A stretch of 34,433 nt of DNA from an uncultured Bacteroidia bacterium. GTDB taxonomy: Bacteria; Bacteroidota; Bacteroidia; Bacteroidales; Prolixibacteraceae. Shown here piece by piece: positions 15,357 through 24,604 of this stretch (position 1 is its first letter; each line of letters starts with the position of its first letter). Under the pieces are notes generated by a model, which had not been told where the DNA came from, made no database searches, and was given only the letters and a program-made list of their open reading frames with translations. The position numbers were made by a program, and so were the translations under genes. Location of the stretch: contig CAIYPA010000280.1 of NCBI GenBank assembly GCA_903927965.1, positions 1 through 34,433 on the forward strand. The letters run 5' to 3'.

Positions 15357-17219
15357 ATGCGAAAGGAAAAACTGTTACTTACTGTGCTGTTATTTTTCGG
15401 GTTTCTATTTGACACTTTTTCGGCAGTGGCAATTGGAAATCAGGGGAATAGCTATCTTAATACAGATACAAGTATCGTAAACAACCTAAACAAACAATGC
15501 TGGTCCCTTCGCCGCACTGATCCATCAAAAGCCATTTCAATAGGAAAAGAATCGTTGGCATTGGCGCAAAAGATTGGTTACAATCAGGGGGAAGCCCAAG
15601 CCTTGAATTTCCTGGGCAATTGTTATGTACGGCTTGAGGATCACCGGACAGCTTCATCCTTTTTTTTTAGGGCCTTGGCTTTCAGCGACAGCTTAAACAT
15701 CAATCTTGAAAAGGGATATGCCCTAAACAACATTGCAGGTGCCATGATCCGGCAGCAGGACTATAGGCAGGCTTTAAACTATGCCGATCAAGCACTAAAA
15801 CTTCAACTTCAGAACAAGGACAAAAAAGGGATCGCCTATGCCTGGATGCAGGTAAGCGATACTTATTATTTTCTCCATCAATATGATTCACTGATGATTG
15901 CAGCCAATAAAGCGCAAACGATATTTAAAGAGATTGGGATGTTGGAACATACAATGGTGGCGTTAAAAAATATAGGGCGTGGTTGGCAAGGAAAAGGGGA
16001 AAATGAGAAGGCCATAGCTTGTTTTATGGAAATTATCAACTCGCCTGTAAGTCCAAGGGAGACGATCAATGATGTCTATTTAGATCTGATTAAGGTATAT
16101 ATTCAGTTAAAACAACCCGACAATGCAATTAGCTGGAGCAACAAATGGCTAAGTGAAAAGGGTGTCAATGAACAGGTATTAAGTTATTTAGCTTTTAGTT
16201 ATGCGATGAAGGAGAATTGGATTGAGGCCTATCGGAATATAGAACTCAGTAGATTGGTAAAAGACAGTATCTTGAAACAAGAACAGTTCAGGCAGATCAA
16301 GAACCTTCAGATCCTTTATGAGACTCAGGTAACAAAGAAAGAAAATGAAGACCTGAAGGAACGGATCAGCATGAAAGACCAGCTCATGAATGCTTTCATT
16401 GTAATCATCATTCTTGTTGTTCTGCTTGTCTTCATCCTTCTCAGCAAGCGGAAACAGCAAGTCCATCTTTTGCAGATGGTGAACCAAAAGAACGAGGAGA
16501 TCAGTTCGCAACGCGACCATCTCGATGAATTGAACCAGACCAAGAACAAATTGTTTTCGATCATCGCCCATGACCTTCGTGGTCCAATCGGGAATATTTC
16601 TGTCTTGCTGGAACTTCTTACGGAAAACGGGAGCGACTTCACCAAAGAGGAACTTCATGAAAATCTGATTTTGCTCAGCGATTCTTCAAAAGCAACGTTT
16701 AAGTTGTTGGAGAATCTGTTAACCTGGGCTCTTGCGCAACGGGGTGAGCTCATTTTTGATCCAAAGCCCAACGACCTTTTCCAACTTGTTCAATTAAGTA
16801 TCGACCTTTTTGCCACAAATGCACAAAATAAGAAAATCCATATTTTGAACCAGTTGGATCACGATTTTGTTTTTGAATTCGATTATGATATGATCAACAC
16901 TGTAATCCGCAACCTCATTAACAATGCCATCAAATTCACGGAGGAAAATGGGCAGGTTATTGTTTCGGGTACGAAAATCAACAATCAGGTTGAGATCAGT
17001 ATTCAGGATACAGGCATTGGGATGGACGACAAAACGAAAAGGTCTCTGTTTGGTGCCGACCTGAAGCAAAACAGGAAAGATGGGACAATCGGTGAAAAAG
17101 GAACAGGTTTGGGATTGATCCTTTGCAAAGAATTTATTATAAAGCACAATGGCCGCATTTGGGTAGAAAGTGAAATTGGAAAAGGGAGTATCTTTAAATT
17201 TTCACTTCCACTTATTTAG
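15357..17219 (+). CDS. TPR-repeat sensor histidine kinase
   Basis: The 620-residue protein has a signal sequence, then a periplasmic region of tetratricopeptide repeats (about 40-300; for example ALNFLGNCYVRLEDHRTASS and YALNNIAGAMIRQQDYRQAL). A coiled coil and one membrane helix near 345-364 (FIVIIILVVLLVFILLS) follow. The cytoplasmic kinase has an H-box FSIIAHDLRGPIGN with H405 as the phospho-acceptor, N-box RNLINNAIKFT, G1 box DTGIGMD and G2 box GTGLGL. The catalytic set is therefore intact. No response regulator is next to it, and no receiver domain or DNA-binding domain is fused, so its partner is elsewhere. TPR domains of this type probably bind a peptide or protein ligand. The signal is unknown. 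Confidence 0.93.
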   Translation: MRKEKLLLTVLLFFGFLFDTFSAVAIGNQGNSYLNTDTSIVNNLNKQCWSLRRTDPSKAISIGKESLALAQKIGYNQGEAQALNFLGNCYVRLEDHRTASSFFFRALAFSDSLNINLEKGYALNNIAGAMIRQQDYRQALNYADQALKLQLQNKDKKGIAYAWMQVSDTYYFLHQYDSLMIAANKAQTIFKEIGMLEHTMVALKNIGRGWQGKGENEKAIACFMEIINSPVSPRETINDVYLDLIKVYIQLKQPDNAISWSNKWLSEKGVNEQVLSYLAFSYAMKENWIEAYRNIELSRLVKDSILKQEQFRQIKNLQILYETQVTKKENEDLKERISMKDQLMNAFIVIIILVVLLVFILLSKRKQQVHLLQMVNQKNEEISSQRDHLDELNQTKNKLFSIIAHDLRGPIGNISVLLELLTENGSDFTKEELHENLILLSDSSKATFKLLENLLTWALAQRGELIFDPKPNDLFQLVQLSIDLFATNAQNKKIHILNQLDHDFVFEFDYDMINTVIRNLINNAIKFTEENGQVIVSGTKINNQVEISIQDTGIGMDDKTKRSLFGADLKQNRKDGTIGEKGTGLGLILCKEFIIKHNGRIWVESEIGKGSIFKFSLPLI

Positions 17220-17282
17220 GATTGATTGTGGTCAGCTTTTTTTTTGCTGCATTTTTAATCCAGAACAGTTAAAACTAAAAAA

Positions 17283-18353
17283 TCAGATCACCTCCGTTTG
17301 AACATATGTCTGTGAGAACAACCTACTAATGATCCGGGTAAAAGCCCATGGGAAATAAATTCCTAACGTTATCACCGTCAGCAGGATCTGCCCCCAAATA
17401 AAGCGGAAAACTTCAACCTGGTCGCCTTCGTACCCTAGGGAAACCTGATGTCCATCTATTGCATTGCTTTTGGTATGGGCTGTAAAAAAACGGTAAAGCC
17501 GGATAAAAGCCATAGGTAAATAGAAGCCTGCCGTTATCACCACCATGACGAGTTCGATCACAATTTTTGCCGTTACCGGGAAATAAGGGGAATCCCATAA
17601 AATGATGTTTTCTCCCAGAAAGGTATTACTGACCATCATCAGCCATTGAAAGATAAATACAAAAATGACAGCCATCACAAGTTCAATCGCAATTTTCCAC
17701 ATGGCGGCAAAAAAACCTACATCCAGCCTGATCAGGTAATCTTTGTAGCTTATGTTCACCATCCATTTGAATATTAAATAGATAAGTGTAACAAGGATAG
17801 ACAGGACAATCAATTGATAGATCCAAAGATTAATTTCGGAATTTAAAATGCTGAACAGAACGATCCCTACTATCAGGAAAGGGATAAGAATTGTCAGAGT
17901 AAAGATCAGAAATAATTGGCTACCCTCCCCATTAAATTCAAATTTCTGGGAATGCCAGGACATTCCATGAATAAAAAAACGGTGGATATTTTTGATTAAC
18001 CAGGGTATATAAATGCCCAAAGTCAAAACAGAAAAGAATAATCCAGTAATAATAATTCCAATATACTCCCCTGTCTTATAATCATACCTCAACTTTTCGC
18101 CCCTCAACTCTATTCCCCTGATAACCAATTTGGAGAATGATAAAATGAAGATGAAATTCATCAAAAGGAGGATGGAGAGATAAAGAAAAAACATTTTTGA
18201 AGTTCCCTCTGCAGGAACCTCGGTAGCAGTCAATTCGGAGAACTCTTCCACCATAAGATAGAATGGTACGATAAAAAATAATATGAAGAAGATCCAAATC
18301 GGAAGGATCCGGATCCCGTCTAATTTGAATTTTAAATAATTTTTTGAACCCAT
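17283..18353 (-). CDS. DUF898 (YjgN-like) multi-pass membrane protein
   Basis: The 356-residue protein has about eight hydrophobic membrane segments and two copies of the family hallmark: LTLGIYIPWLIKNIHRFF (about residues 105-125) and VITLGIYFPWAFTRI near the C-terminus. A related but degenerate third version, AGFYLPMAFIRLYRFF, lies between them. The hallmark, followed by an aromatic-basic stretch, identifies DUF898/YjgN inner-membrane proteins, whose function is not established. The repeated unit suggests internal duplication. It ends 64 bases from the kinase gene on the other strand and has no operon partner. A near-match to the -7 box (CATATTTG, one mismatch) lies upstream around 18453-18460. 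Confidence 0.75.
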   Translation of the reverse strand: MGSKNYLKFKLDGIRILPIWIFFILFFIVPFYLMVEEFSELTATEVPAEGTSKMFFLYLSILLLMNFIFILSFSKLVIRGIELRGEKLRYDYKTGEYIGIIITGLFFSVLTLGIYIPWLIKNIHRFFIHGMSWHSQKFEFNGEGSQLFLIFTLTILIPFLIVGIVLFSILNSEINLWIYQLIVLSILVTLIYLIFKWMVNISYKDYLIRLDVGFFAAMWKIAIELVMAVIFVFIFQWLMMVSNTFLGENIILWDSPYFPVTAKIVIELVMVVITAGFYLPMAFIRLYRFFTAHTKSNAIDGHQVSLGYEGDQVEVFRFIWGQILLTVITLGIYFPWAFTRIISRLFSQTYVQTEVI

Positions 18354-18847
18354 GTCACGCTTTATGTTGAATCAAATCATTAAGACTACACTGAATAAAA
18401 CAGGAAATTATAAGAATTTATAACCTAATAGTCTAATAATCTGATAATTAATCAAATATGCTTTTCGGGATAAAATTACAAAGTTCTGAATACAACAAAA
18501 AGGATTAACTGTTTTTCGTGCTTAAAATGTTGTTTTTGAGGTCAGATTTAACATTCAGGAAATTTGGGGCTGGCGGCTGGCTACTGGTCACTGGCAATTG
18601 GCGGCTGGCTTCTGGCGGCTAGCTTCCTGCAACTGGCGACTGGCAATTGGCGGATGACTACTGGCAGTTGGCTACTGGCGATTGGCTGCTGGCTAAAGAG
18701 AGTATTATTCAATTAAAAATGAAAATCTATCGCAATAGGTGGCTTAATATCGGAGGAGTTGTTTTATTGAAGGTCAAATTCAGGATATCATATAAGTTTT
18801 GAAGCCGCCAGCCGCCAGTTGCCAGCCGCCAACAGCTAAAAGAATCC
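18354..18847. other. 494-bp intergenic region dominated by repeat element B
   Basis: No gene is seen. The first 200 bases are AT-rich and probably hold the promoter of the DUF898 gene. From 18570 to 18832 lies the heptad repeat element. The MFS gene on the minus strand ends at the right border, so the right repeat arm lies 15 bases after its stop. Confidence 0.7.
18570..18832. repeat. Heptad repeat element B (18 + 4 units, opposed arms)
   Basis: The left arm is 18 consecutive 7-base units (18570-18695), nearly all of the form (C/T)TGGCNN, with no loss of phase over 126 bases. The right arm is four units in the opposite orientation (18805-18832; units CCGCCAG, CCGCCAG, TTGCCAG, CCGCCAA). The 109-bp centre between them is gene-free and close in length to that of element A. 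Confidence 0.9.
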
Positions 18848-20173
18848 TCAATTCTTCGTCAACAGTCCATCTTTCAGCAACAAAAGCAAGAAGAACAGGC
18901 CGATGATAAAGAATATTGCAATTGCCAGAACGGAATAGCGCATACTGCCTGTAATCACTTCAATGATCCCGAAACTGAACGTACCGGCAACCGTGGCCAA
19001 TTTTTCCATCACATCATAGAAGCTGAAAAATGAGGTGTGATCGGTCGTTTCGGGAAGCATTTTCGAGTAGGTCGAACGGGCAAGCGATTGTGCGCCGCCC
19101 ATCACAATCCCGATAAAAACAGCCGCGATGATAAATCCGGCAGCACCCTGAATGGTGTAGGCATACACGCAGATCACGATCCAAATAATCACTGAAATGA
19201 TCAATGACTTTAAATTTCCGATTTTACCAGAAAGCCAGGCAAAAAGCCATGCCCCGAACATCCCGACCAATTGGATCACCAAAATTGTAGGGATCAAGAC
19301 ACTCTCCTTTAAGCCGAGTTCCTTCTCTCCAAATGTTGCTGCCATAAACATTGTGGTGAGCATACCCATCATCAAAAAGAAAAAGGCAATCAGATAGATA
19401 CTTAGCCGGAAAGATTTCCTGACTTCGTTGAACACCATCCTCAATTCCCTGTATCCGTTGGTTAAAATATGCCCCTTGCCGGAGCGTTTTTGGAAAACAT
19501 ATTTGGGAAGATGGCTGAATGTGATACTAGAGAAACCGATCCACCAGAAAAACACAGTAACAAATGAGATCCGCGCCGGCATATCCGACGTCTTGTCGAA
19601 ACCAAACAAGCCTGGTTGCATAATCATTAACAAATTGAACAACAAAAGGATAACACCACCCAGATAACCCATCGAATAGCCCCTGGCGCTGATCCTGTCC
19701 TGATCCTCAGGTTCGGCAATCACGGGAAGGAACGAGTTGTAAAATACGATACTCCCTCCATAACCCAAGGTTCCTAACGCAAAGGAGATCACCCCCAGTT
19801 CGATATGGTTGGCATCGAAAAAGAACAACATCCCGCAACCTGTTGCACCGATCAGCGTAAAAGCCCGCATAAAACCTTTGCGCCGCCCGGTATAATCTGC
19901 CATTGACGAGAAAAGTGGAGAACCCAATGCGACAATCAGATACGCCACAGCGATCGCCCAGGAATAAAGGGCTGTATTCACAACCTTCAGTCCAAAAAAG
20001 GAGACCATAAAATCGTTGCCGTGTCGGGTCACCGTATTGTAATAGATTGGGAAAATGGCAGAGGCAATCGTAAGCTGATAGACCGAATTCGACCAGTCGT
20101 ACATCACCCAGGCATTCACCACTTTGGGATCGCCTTTTTTGATCTCCTGAACTTCCTTTCTTTTAACCGACAT
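18848..20173 (-). CDS. MFS transporter, UMF1/Atg22-like family
   Basis: The 441-residue protein has about twelve membrane helices and the UMF1 family opening NAWVMYDWSNSVYQLTI. The intracellular loop between helices 2 and 3 has the MFS-like GSPLFSSMADYTGRRKG. A second loop near the middle carries a basic stretch (VFQKRSGKGH). Bacterial members are annotated as permeases or effluxers related to yeast vacuolar Atg22. The substrate is unknown. The C-terminus ends in a leucine-rich helix and a short tail. It is a single-gene unit, transcribed from a good promoter just upstream, and its 3' end abuts heptad repeat element B. Confidence 0.87.
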   Translation of the reverse strand: MSVKRKEVQEIKKGDPKVVNAWVMYDWSNSVYQLTIASAIFPIYYNTVTRHGNDFMVSFFGLKVVNTALYSWAIAVAYLIVALGSPLFSSMADYTGRRKGFMRAFTLIGATGCGMLFFFDANHIELGVISFALGTLGYGGSIVFYNSFLPVIAEPEDQDRISARGYSMGYLGGVILLLFNLLMIMQPGLFGFDKTSDMPARISFVTVFFWWIGFSSITFSHLPKYVFQKRSGKGHILTNGYRELRMVFNEVRKSFRLSIYLIAFFFLMMGMLTTMFMAATFGEKELGLKESVLIPTILVIQLVGMFGAWLFAWLSGKIGNLKSLIISVIIWIVICVYAYTIQGAAGFIIAAVFIGIVMGGAQSLARSTYSKMLPETTDHTSFFSFYDVMEKLATVAGTFSFGIIEVITGSMRYSVLAIAIFFIIGLFFLLLLLKDGLLTKN

Positions 20174-20196
20174 TGGCTTATTGTTTTAAGAAAGGT

Positions 20197-20226
20197 CAAA
20201 AATAGGAAATTTTACTACGATCCAAA
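20197..20226 (-). promoter_or_regulatory. Promoter for the MFS transporter gene
   Basis: On the minus strand TTTG (20223-20226) and TATTTTTG (20197-20204) are separated by 18 bases, one less than the usual 19. Both boxes match the Bacteroidota consensus. The ATG is 23 bases beyond the -7 box. Confidence 0.65.
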
Positions 20227-20264
20227 TTATTAAATCACTTATCTTTATACTCAAAATTGAAACG

Positions 20265-21671
20265 ATGGCAAAGAAAAATACCGGAAAGGTTATCCAAATG
20301 TTGACCCCTGAAAATTATATCCGCACAAAATCGCGGACATTGCCAATTTATGATTGCTGGATCAATTCGGATTGGGAGGAGGCTAAAATGGCAAGTGTGC
20401 TGATCTCACGCAACCATACAAACGGCAATATTACCTATTGTTTCTATATTGTTGATTTATTGTGCCTTGGGGTCAAGTTCTCTCAGTTTGATTTTAATAT
20501 CCCGATGTCGGAGTATTTGGAAAAGCTGGAAGAATTCAAGGAGGATGTTGAACTGGAGCCGGTCGATTATCCATTGGCGCACAACATTATCCATGCAGGC
20601 GTCGAATTTGCCGAAGTGTATGATTTCAAACCATATAAAGAGTTCACCTCCGTGACCCAGTACTTTCTTGACGAAGACAATGACGATATCGAATTGATGG
20701 AGATCGAATGTGGGGACGAGGATGGCCAGCCGGTTTACGTTTACAATAAACAGGTTGACTCGCCACGGGATATAAAAAGGGTAATAGCCCAACTTGAGCA
20801 GACTGCGGGCATTGGAAATTATTCGGTGGTCGATGAGGACGAATTGGAAGATGAGGATGATCCGGATGAAGATGAAGATGAGGAAGATATCGATGCACCT
20901 TTCGATATTTATGAAGATAAACCTTTTGAAGAGAAAAAGGAACTTTTCATCGGGTTTTATAAAACCCTTCAGATTCCATATGACCTTGATGAATTGGATC
21001 GGATTGTTGAACTTGTGGATTCGATATTCTGGGATATAACAGATGAAAAGATAGTTGGCAATTATGCTGATGAGTTACTTGATGACCATTCTATTCTTTC
21101 AAAGGAGGATTACTTTCCCAACGAACTTCTGGGCATTGGTCCTGAAGTTAAAGTTGACAGCAGCCTGAAGACGATCTTTAGTAAGGCTGTCCTGGATTTG
21201 ACTTCGGACCCTGACAAAGCACGACAGGATATTTCGCTATTGCAGCAAAATTCGGTTGGTTTACCGGCAATTGCATTTTTGGAATTGATGTTGCTCAAAA
21301 AAGAAAATTTGCCGGAGTATTTTAAGAAATTGGAAGAATATGCGATGTTGTATCCCGAATATGCTATGATCAAAATGACCCGACTTATCGAAATTTATGC
21401 CTCTCGAAATGTTCCGGGGGAAATTAAGACCCTGTCTTTAAATTTGGATACCATTTTTCCGGGACGAGATCGCCTGAGTTTCGCTGAGAAATTCCTGTAT
21501 TTGAGGCTGATCTCCTATATTGTGATCTACGATGGGAATTTGGATAAAATAGAGGCATTCTATAGCGTACTTGATGAACTGGACAACAATGAAAAACTTA
21601 CCCATGCAGTGGAAAAGTTATTCTCGCTCGAAAGAATGGAGTATTTGACTAAATACTTTAATATCAGTTAA
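20265..21671 (+). CDS. Acidic cytoplasmic protein of unknown function
   Basis: I do not recognise the family. The 468 residues have no signal peptide or membrane segment. The N-terminal 130 residues look like a compact domain with LPIYDCWINSDWEEAKMASV, HTNGNITYCFYIVDLLCLGV, then a helix-rich segment. A very acidic linker (DEDELEDEDDPDEDEDEED, about 194-212) separates this from a helical C-terminal half with TPR-like spacing (for example AIAFLELMLLKKENLPEYFK and IEIYASRN). Such a layout suggests a scaffolding or protein-binding role, but that is inference. A one-mismatch -7 box (TATCTTTA) lies just upstream. It ends before a 34-bp palindrome shared with the next two intergenic gaps. Confidence 0.8.
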   Translation: MAKKNTGKVIQMLTPENYIRTKSRTLPIYDCWINSDWEEAKMASVLISRNHTNGNITYCFYIVDLLCLGVKFSQFDFNIPMSEYLEKLEEFKEDVELEPVDYPLAHNIIHAGVEFAEVYDFKPYKEFTSVTQYFLDEDNDDIELMEIECGDEDGQPVYVYNKQVDSPRDIKRVIAQLEQTAGIGNYSVVDEDELEDEDDPDEDEDEEDIDAPFDIYEDKPFEEKKELFIGFYKTLQIPYDLDELDRIVELVDSIFWDITDEKIVGNYADELLDDHSILSKEDYFPNELLGIGPEVKVDSSLKTIFSKAVLDLTSDPDKARQDISLLQQNSVGLPAIAFLELMLLKKENLPEYFKKLEEYAMLYPEYAMIKMTRLIEIYASRNVPGEIKTLSLNLDTIFPGRDRLSFAEKFLYLRLISYIVIYDGNLDKIEAFYSVLDELDNNEKLTHAVEKLFSLERMEYLTKYFNIS

Positions 21672-21682
21672 TTAGTTGATAT

Positions 21683-21715
21683 AGACCTTCAAGGTTTTGA
21701 AAACCTTGAAGGTCT
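21683..21715. repeat. Palindrome copy 1 (CCTTCAAGG family)
   Basis: Arms of 16 bases, opening with AGACCTTCAAGG and closing with CCTTGAAGGTCT, are perfectly complementary around a single base. It lies 11 bases after the acidic-protein stop, so it would act as a terminator-like hairpin in the transcript. Confidence 0.85.
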
Positions 21716-21754
21716 TGTATATTTTGCATTTTCTTTCTAACAATAACTCCACCA

Positions 21755-23971
21755 ATGAGAAACCTGATTGTTATACTTTTAATTTTCAATACCTTCACCC
21801 TCTTTTCACAGGTGAATCCCAACTATTTCACCATCAAGGTAGTTGACCAGGAAACGATGCGGGGGGTCCCGATGGTGGAGTTCAAAACAACGAACCAACT
21901 TCGTTATTACACCGACAGCAACGGCATTCTGGCACTTAACGAACCCAGCCTGATGGGATTGTGGGTGTCATTTTCAATGTTCAGCCATGGGTATGAATGT
22001 CCAACAGAACAAGTGACATTTAATTTAATTCCAGGCACTTGCACCGAAGTAAGGATCAGGAGGGTGAATATCGCGGAGCGGCTATACCGCATAACAGGTC
22101 AGGATATTTATGGCGAAAGTGTAAAAGTCGGGGCACCTGTACCTCTCAGGTACCAGGGATTGAATGGGAAAGTTTTTGGTCAGGATACGTTTATTGAAAC
22201 ACTTTACAAAGGGAAACTCTATTGGTTTTGGGGCGATACAATGGGACCCGCAAGTTTTAACGGACATGCCTCGGGGGCAACCTCCAAATTGCCTGGAAAA
22301 GGTGGGTTGGATCCCAATGTCGGGATCGATCTCGAATACTTCACAGACTCAAATGGCTTAAACAAGGGGATGTGCGACATGCCGGGCCCTGGTTTGATCT
22401 GGATCGATTGGTTGGCCAACCTTCCAGATGAAAATGGCATAGAGCGGCTTTATGCCAAATACACCCGGACTCAAACACTTGACAAAGCTTATGAACGTGG
22501 GATAGCCCTTTTTGACGATTTTTCCCAAAGTTTTAAATCGCAGGTCAGGATTGACAAATGGCTCGATAGGGTCCACTCATCGGGCCATCCTGTCCGCATC
22601 AGCTCTGGAGGGCTTGAGTATCTGTATATATTTGACCGATATGGACTTGAAAGGGTAAGGGCCGATGCGAATCAGATAATGGATCCCGATAAATATGAAC
22701 ATTACACCTGCCTGGCAACCGGGAGCAAATACACCGACATGAATCCCAAAGTTGAGCACGACCCAAACAATCAGGTCGTTTACAATTGGAAAACCGATGC
22801 CGACGCCCTGAGCATCGACCAGCAAAACAAATTGATCAACTCAGGCAAACTTTTGGCAACCGAGGGTTGGTTCAGACCATTCGATGCCGTCACCGGGAAA
22901 AGTGTCCCGCTAAACCCGTGTTCCGTTTTTTGGAACAACTTCCGTAAACATTGGGTCATGATCGCCTATGAGTTTTGTGGTGGGATCTGGTTTCTCGAAT
23001 CGGATACCCCAACCGGACCATGGACATATGCCAGAAAGATCGTTTCGCACGACAAATACGATTTTTACAATCCTGGCCAGCACCCAATTTTCGATCAGGA
23101 ATGTGGTCGAATCATCTATTTTGAAGGGACTTATACTTTGGGATTTTCGGGAACAAAAGAGGGAACACCATTGTACGATTACAATCAGATGATGTACCGG
23201 CTGACTTTGGACGACGAAAGGCTTTCGCTTCCGGCACCGGTCTATTTAACTGAAATTCAGAGAAGTGGTTCAAAATATATGAAGTTTGGCGATATTGATT
23301 CATTGAAAATAGGAACGGATATCAGGAGTATCCCTTTCTATGCCTTGCCAGCTTCAAATCCGACCGAAGAGTCGATACCGGTTTACTCAATTCCAACAAT
23401 TCAGGGTCAGGTTCTTACGATTTCCGCACCTTCAGGATCAAATACCAAACCACTTTTTTTCGCCCTTCCAGTTGTTCCCAAACCGTTCAAACCTAAAGAT
23501 CCGGTATCAGGCACCTGGAAATGCACTGCCATCATGAAAGATACGGTAAAAGTTGATTTTGAAGTGTTGCTCTTTAAGGAGGGGAACAACATATCGGGAC
23601 CCAATGTGGTCGATGCCCATTATGAGGATGATACTTTGACCTTTACTGCCGAGATTGAGGATTATATGCTGACCGGGAAACTGGTCAAAAATAAGTTGTC
23701 GGGCACCTATTGCAATGGCGACAAAAGTGAAAAAGGAAAATGGAGCGGTACGCGTCCGGTTGTGAAACAGGAGGTTTTATCCAATCCTTTGGTGACCTAT
23801 CTTTATGAATATGTGAACAATACAAATGGCACCCATTTTTATTCGGTCGATCCCGAACTGACGGATAAATCGTTGACCCGGATGGAGCAGCCAATTTGCA
23901 AGGTTTGGAAAAATCCGTCGTCGGTGATCTCGCTGGATTATATGGCGAAACCGGTGCGGATTGTGAAATAG
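21755..23971 (+). CDS. Large secreted multidomain protein, propeller-like core
   Basis: The 738-residue protein has a signal peptide (IVILLIFNTFTLFSQ). Residues 22-115 resemble a carboxypeptidase-regulatory-like or CNA-B-type beta-sandwich (TIKVVDQETMRGVPMVEFKT). The centre (about 115-510) has repeated W/F-rich strands (KLYWFWGDTMGP, WVMIAYEFCGGIWFLESDT, GRIIYFEGTYT), as in five-bladed propellers of glycoside hydrolases or DUF4185-type proteins. Near 585-670 a small beta-barrel (SGTWKCTAIMKD, GNNISG, KLSGTYCNGDKSEKGKW) looks lipocalin-like. The C-terminus has one unit of the form LYEYVNNTNGTHFYSVDPE, recalling the DUF5648 repeat. There are no sorting or TonB motifs. It would be periplasmic or secreted, perhaps acting on glycans, but I cannot point to catalytic acids. 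It probably stands alone. Confidence 0.75.
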   Translation: MRNLIVILLIFNTFTLFSQVNPNYFTIKVVDQETMRGVPMVEFKTTNQLRYYTDSNGILALNEPSLMGLWVSFSMFSHGYECPTEQVTFNLIPGTCTEVRIRRVNIAERLYRITGQDIYGESVKVGAPVPLRYQGLNGKVFGQDTFIETLYKGKLYWFWGDTMGPASFNGHASGATSKLPGKGGLDPNVGIDLEYFTDSNGLNKGMCDMPGPGLIWIDWLANLPDENGIERLYAKYTRTQTLDKAYERGIALFDDFSQSFKSQVRIDKWLDRVHSSGHPVRISSGGLEYLYIFDRYGLERVRADANQIMDPDKYEHYTCLATGSKYTDMNPKVEHDPNNQVVYNWKTDADALSIDQQNKLINSGKLLATEGWFRPFDAVTGKSVPLNPCSVFWNNFRKHWVMIAYEFCGGIWFLESDTPTGPWTYARKIVSHDKYDFYNPGQHPIFDQECGRIIYFEGTYTLGFSGTKEGTPLYDYNQMMYRLTLDDERLSLPAPVYLTEIQRSGSKYMKFGDIDSLKIGTDIRSIPFYALPASNPTEESIPVYSIPTIQGQVLTISAPSGSNTKPLFFALPVVPKPFKPKDPVSGTWKCTAIMKDTVKVDFEVLLFKEGNNISGPNVVDAHYEDDTLTFTAEIEDYMLTGKLVKNKLSGTYCNGDKSEKGKWSGTRPVVKQEVLSNPLVTYLYEYVNNTNGTHFYSVDPELTDKSLTRMEQPICKVWKNPSSVISLDYMAKPVRIVK

Positions 23972-23981
23972 ATGTATAATT

Positions 23982-24015
23982 AGACCTTCATGGTTTTCGA
24001 AAACCTTGAAGGTCT
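23982..24015. repeat. Palindrome copy 2 (CCTTCAAGG family)
   Basis: 34 bases centred on TTTTCGAAAA, with one mismatched position (CATGG against CCTTG). It lies 10 bases after the secreted-protein stop and 17 bases before the UPF0158 start. Confidence 0.85.
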
Positions 24016-24032
24016 GCATTTTGTAATAAAAC

Positions 24033-24602
24033 ATGAAAGCAGATCAATTGTTAAACCAGATTCTTCCGATCCTTTATACTGTAAAGGAAAATGAAGAAAA
24101 ACTACAGAAAATCCTTGATTTTTTGTTGGAAGAGATTTATGAAGAACCCGATGAAACAATCGTTATCCCAGAGAAATATGCCGAATTGGTCAAACAAACA
24201 GCCGAATCCATCGACTGTGGCCATGTTTGCTACATTAATCCGGATACCCTCGCCATGGAAGATATTCCTCAGGCAGTTTTAGACGAACGTCTAGTATATA
24301 ATTTCTCCAGTGACGATGACAGCGACGATTTGAACCTTGAGCATGACAATTGGGAACGGTGTATCCGGGTCGATTTGCCAAAATCATCGGTATCTTTTGG
24401 GATTATGGAGGCATTTGTGCAGGAGGTTAATGATAAGGACCTCCAAAAGAAGTTGGTTTATGCGCTATCCAACAAGAAGCCTTTTGCTCATTTTAAAATA
24501 TTGATCGACAACTCCGACTATCGAAAGAAATGGTTTGCCTTTAAACAGCAAAAACTGGAGGAATATGTATGGCAAGTGATTGAATCCGAATTGAAAGAAT
24601 AA
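24033..24602 (+). CDS. UPF0158 family protein
   Basis: The 189-residue protein shows the UPF0158 pattern: IDCGHVCYINPDTLAMEDIP in the middle, then a basic/aromatic stretch, a helical EAFVQEVNDKDLQKKLVYAL, and KKPFAHFKILIDNS followed by a YRKKWFAFKQQKLEEYV helix. The family is small, cytoplasmic and of unknown role, and is widespread in Bacteroidota and other bacteria. An N-terminal helical extension of about 60 residues precedes the core. It lies between palindrome copies 2 and 3, so it may have its own short transcript, or arise by readthrough from the gene upstream. Confidence 0.85.
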   Translation: MKADQLLNQILPILYTVKENEEKLQKILDFLLEEIYEEPDETIVIPEKYAELVKQTAESIDCGHVCYINPDTLAMEDIPQAVLDERLVYNFSSDDDSDDLNLEHDNWERCIRVDLPKSSVSFGIMEAFVQEVNDKDLQKKLVYALSNKKPFAHFKILIDNSDYRKKWFAFKQQKLEEYVWQVIESELKE

Positions 24603-24604
24603 TA

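Noticed and set aside
18570-18695. CRISPR array
   Set aside because: The unit is 7 bases with no spacers and no cas genes, so it is a short tandem repeat.
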